64,000 bases of DNA, from assembly GCA_963971405.1 (NCBI GenBank), contig OZ020486.1, forward strand, positions 24,141,419 to 24,205,418, in the 5' to 3' direction. Made by a program: the position numbers and the translations under genes. This DNA is from Psococerastis gibbosa. Its lineage: Eukaryota > Arthropoda > Insecta > Psocodea > Psocidae. Each line of letters begins with the position of its first letter. Position 1 is the first letter of the stretch. Below are positions 63,616 to 64,000 of the stretch, piece by piece. The notes beneath the pieces are model-generated. The model ran no database searches. It had not been told where the DNA came from and worked only from the letters and a program-made list of their open reading frames with translations.

Positions 63616-64000
63616 GCTTTCCAATTTATACGCAGTACTCGTATAAGGAAAGCTTTGTGATGGTCGAAATTTTCGATTCCGAGATTTCAACGGATTTACA
63701 CGTTTTGAGGTACCAGGAACCAAAAAAAGTGGTTTTTACGAAATGTCTGTCTGTGGCTGTCGCTCTGTCTGTCTGTCTGTTCATCGATTTCCGGGCAAAC
63801 TACTCGGACGATTTTATGAAATATGGCATATAGGTTTACAAAAATCATACCATCATACCTCGGGACCATTATTACTATTTTTTTTTTTTTTTTTTTTTTT
63901 TTTTGGGCTAACTCAATTTGGGGGGGTTTTATTCTCAAAATACTCCAAAAAAACGTATAAAAAAATTATTTCTCAAAAACGGCTCCAACGATTTCTTTTA
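63616..64000 (+). repeat. Dispersed repeat, family F, runs off the window
   Basis: GCTTTCCAATTTATACGCAG, then TTACACGTTTTGAGG, AAAAAAGTGGTTTTTACGAA, a (TGTC)n run, a long T run (63880-63904) and GGGCTAACTCAATTTGGGGG. It matches the complement of about 40655-40992 to the window end. Confidence 0.75.

Overview
The window is nuclear DNA of an animal. It is AT-rich and packed with short interspersed and inverted-repeat elements. It carries LINE remnants, an intronless and broken histone H3 copy, and two candidate exons with GT-AG borders. Nothing here fixes the phylum; an invertebrate, perhaps an arthropod, is my weak guess.

The centrepiece is a complete Polinton/Maverick (adintovirus-like) element at 21359-34988, 13,630 bp. 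It begins AG and ends CT, has outer terminal inverted repeats of 295 bp that look identical by eye, and is flanked by a perfect 6-bp target duplication (CATACA). From left to right it encodes: a small OB-like protein (-); two unknown proteins in overlapping frames (+); an rve integrase with a C-terminal chromodomain (-); the conserved protein that precedes it (-), overlapping by ATGA; an FtsK/HerA-type packaging ATPase (-); then a forward morphogenesis cluster of PLA2-domain minor capsid/pX-like protein, adenain-like protease, single-jelly-roll penton, a 57-codon small protein and the double-jelly-roll major capsid protein; and finally a 1342-residue protein-primed DNA polymerase B (-). Every main reading frame is open, so the element looks young. 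Replication (polymerase), integration (integrase), packaging (ATPase), maturation (protease) and capsid building are all represented. I see no envelope gene.

The two ends are not symmetrical. The left arm holds extra 155-bp tandem units, a tRNA-type SINE with a 14-bp target duplication, and the whole OB-like gene. The right arm keeps only the leader and first codons of that gene. The same leader module also sits in front of the polymerase gene. A second, empty copy of the host repeat that received the Polinton lies inverted at about 59.69-60.34 kb.

The flanks are a mosaic. There are Harbinger-like MITEs (GGCGGGG termini, 3-bp TWA/TAT duplications), hAT-like MITEs (8-bp duplications), a TTAA-flanked MITE nested in another repeat, at least seven copies of one tRNA-derived SINE, fragments of at least two LINE classes, and a 2.52-kb tandem triplication at 38617-46187. 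The only host-gene candidates are two phase-compatible exons on the minus strand at 57203-57862, whose protein I do not recognise.
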